Shown: one piece after another, positions 42,105-42,176 of the stretch | How the letters are laid out: each line of letters starts with the position of its first letter | Numbering within the stretch: the stretch's first letter is position 1 | Source: an uncultured Saprospirales bacterium | GTDB lineage: Bacteria; Bacteroidota; Bacteroidia; Chitinophagales; JADIYW01 | Direction of reading: 5' to 3' | NCBI GenBank assembly: GCA_938008535.1 | Contig: CALLKF010000122.1 | Span: 1 to 42,176 of the forward strand | Length of the DNA stretch: 42,176 bases | Position numbers and translations under genes: made by a program | The notes under the pieces: generated by a model | Told to the model about the DNA's origin: nothing | Seen by the model: the letters and a program-made list of their open reading frames with translations, nothing else | Databases searched by the model: none

Positions 42105-42176
42105 ATGAAAAAAACCATATTAGTTATAATTGTACTATTCACTTTAATAGCTTGTAAGAAAGAAGATAAAACAAAT
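42105..42176 (+). CDS. Start of a lipoprotein gene, cut by the window edge
   Basis: ATG 42105 opens a frame that runs off the window. It reads MKKTILVIIVLFTLIACKKE, a lipoprotein signal with the lipobox LIAC, followed by charged residues. Nothing can be said of the mature protein. The start lies 51 bp after the third 21-bp repeat, so it may share control with the XRE gene. Confidence 0.75.
   Translation, partial: MKKTILVIIVLFTLIACKKEDKTN

Overview
The window is a low-GC chromosomal segment from a Bacteroidota bacterium, probably of the Chitinophagales/Sphingobacteriales kind. This rests on a SusC-type carboxypeptidase-regulatory plug in a TonB-dependent receptor paired with a DUF4249 lipoprotein, an S8 protease with a type IX secretion (Por) C-terminal sorting domain, many short lipoprotein signals, DUF72, CtlX and LemA/TPM neighbours, and promoter-like TTTG-N18-TAnnTTTG sequences in place of sigma70 boxes. 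I see no rRNA, tRNA, CRISPR array or prophage structural gene.

Layout. 1-1652: one surface-type gene split by an in-frame TAA. 1649-5653 (minus): FemAB/GNAT-like acyltransferase, S9A prolyl oligopeptidase, DUF72 protein. 5760-8312 (plus): acetyl-CoA synthetase and a frameshifted lipoprotein. 8507-8757: a degenerate array of 21-bp repeats in front of a small HTH/coiled-coil protein. 9199-10797 (minus): S4 RNA-binding protein and two tandem DUF218 (SanA-like) lipoproteins. 10989-11642: secreted cyclophilin. 11708-17534 (minus): DUF4249 lipoprotein, TonB receptor, T9SS-exported subtilase and a lipoprotein. 17656-29824: mixed housekeeping and envelope genes, including RraA-like protein, CtlX, flippase plus asparagine-synthase-like protein, DUF983, two LEA-2-type proteins, LemA with two TPM proteins, APS-type CysH and an epimerase. 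33301-40025: metallophosphoesterase, MauG-type peroxidase, RelE/ParE toxin-antitoxin pair, GNAT, cationic amino-acid permease, OmpA-like protein. 40300-42060: a small island with a candidate HUH replication initiator, a 47-aa ORF, an XRE regulator and three 21-bp repeats.

The most unusual part is 29.93-33.29 kb. A 504-aa helical-repeat protein is divergent from three tandem tiny genes (44, 33 and 34 codons). Their peptides share the C-terminus IITDDVAGR followed by N/A and D/E. Each gene is followed by a 3' untranslated stretch of ~22-nt repeats containing GAAACATAAAAACCC or close variants, and then by a near-identical terminator hairpin. On the far side of the helical-repeat gene, a good Bacteroidota promoter followed by a terminator predicts a ~65-nt RNA whose 5' end, GGGTTTTTATGTTTC, is the exact complement of three of those repeats. 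I read this as a candidate uncharacterised peptide/receptor/antisense-RNA system. The peptide family, repeats and complementarity are visible in the sequence; the function is inference.
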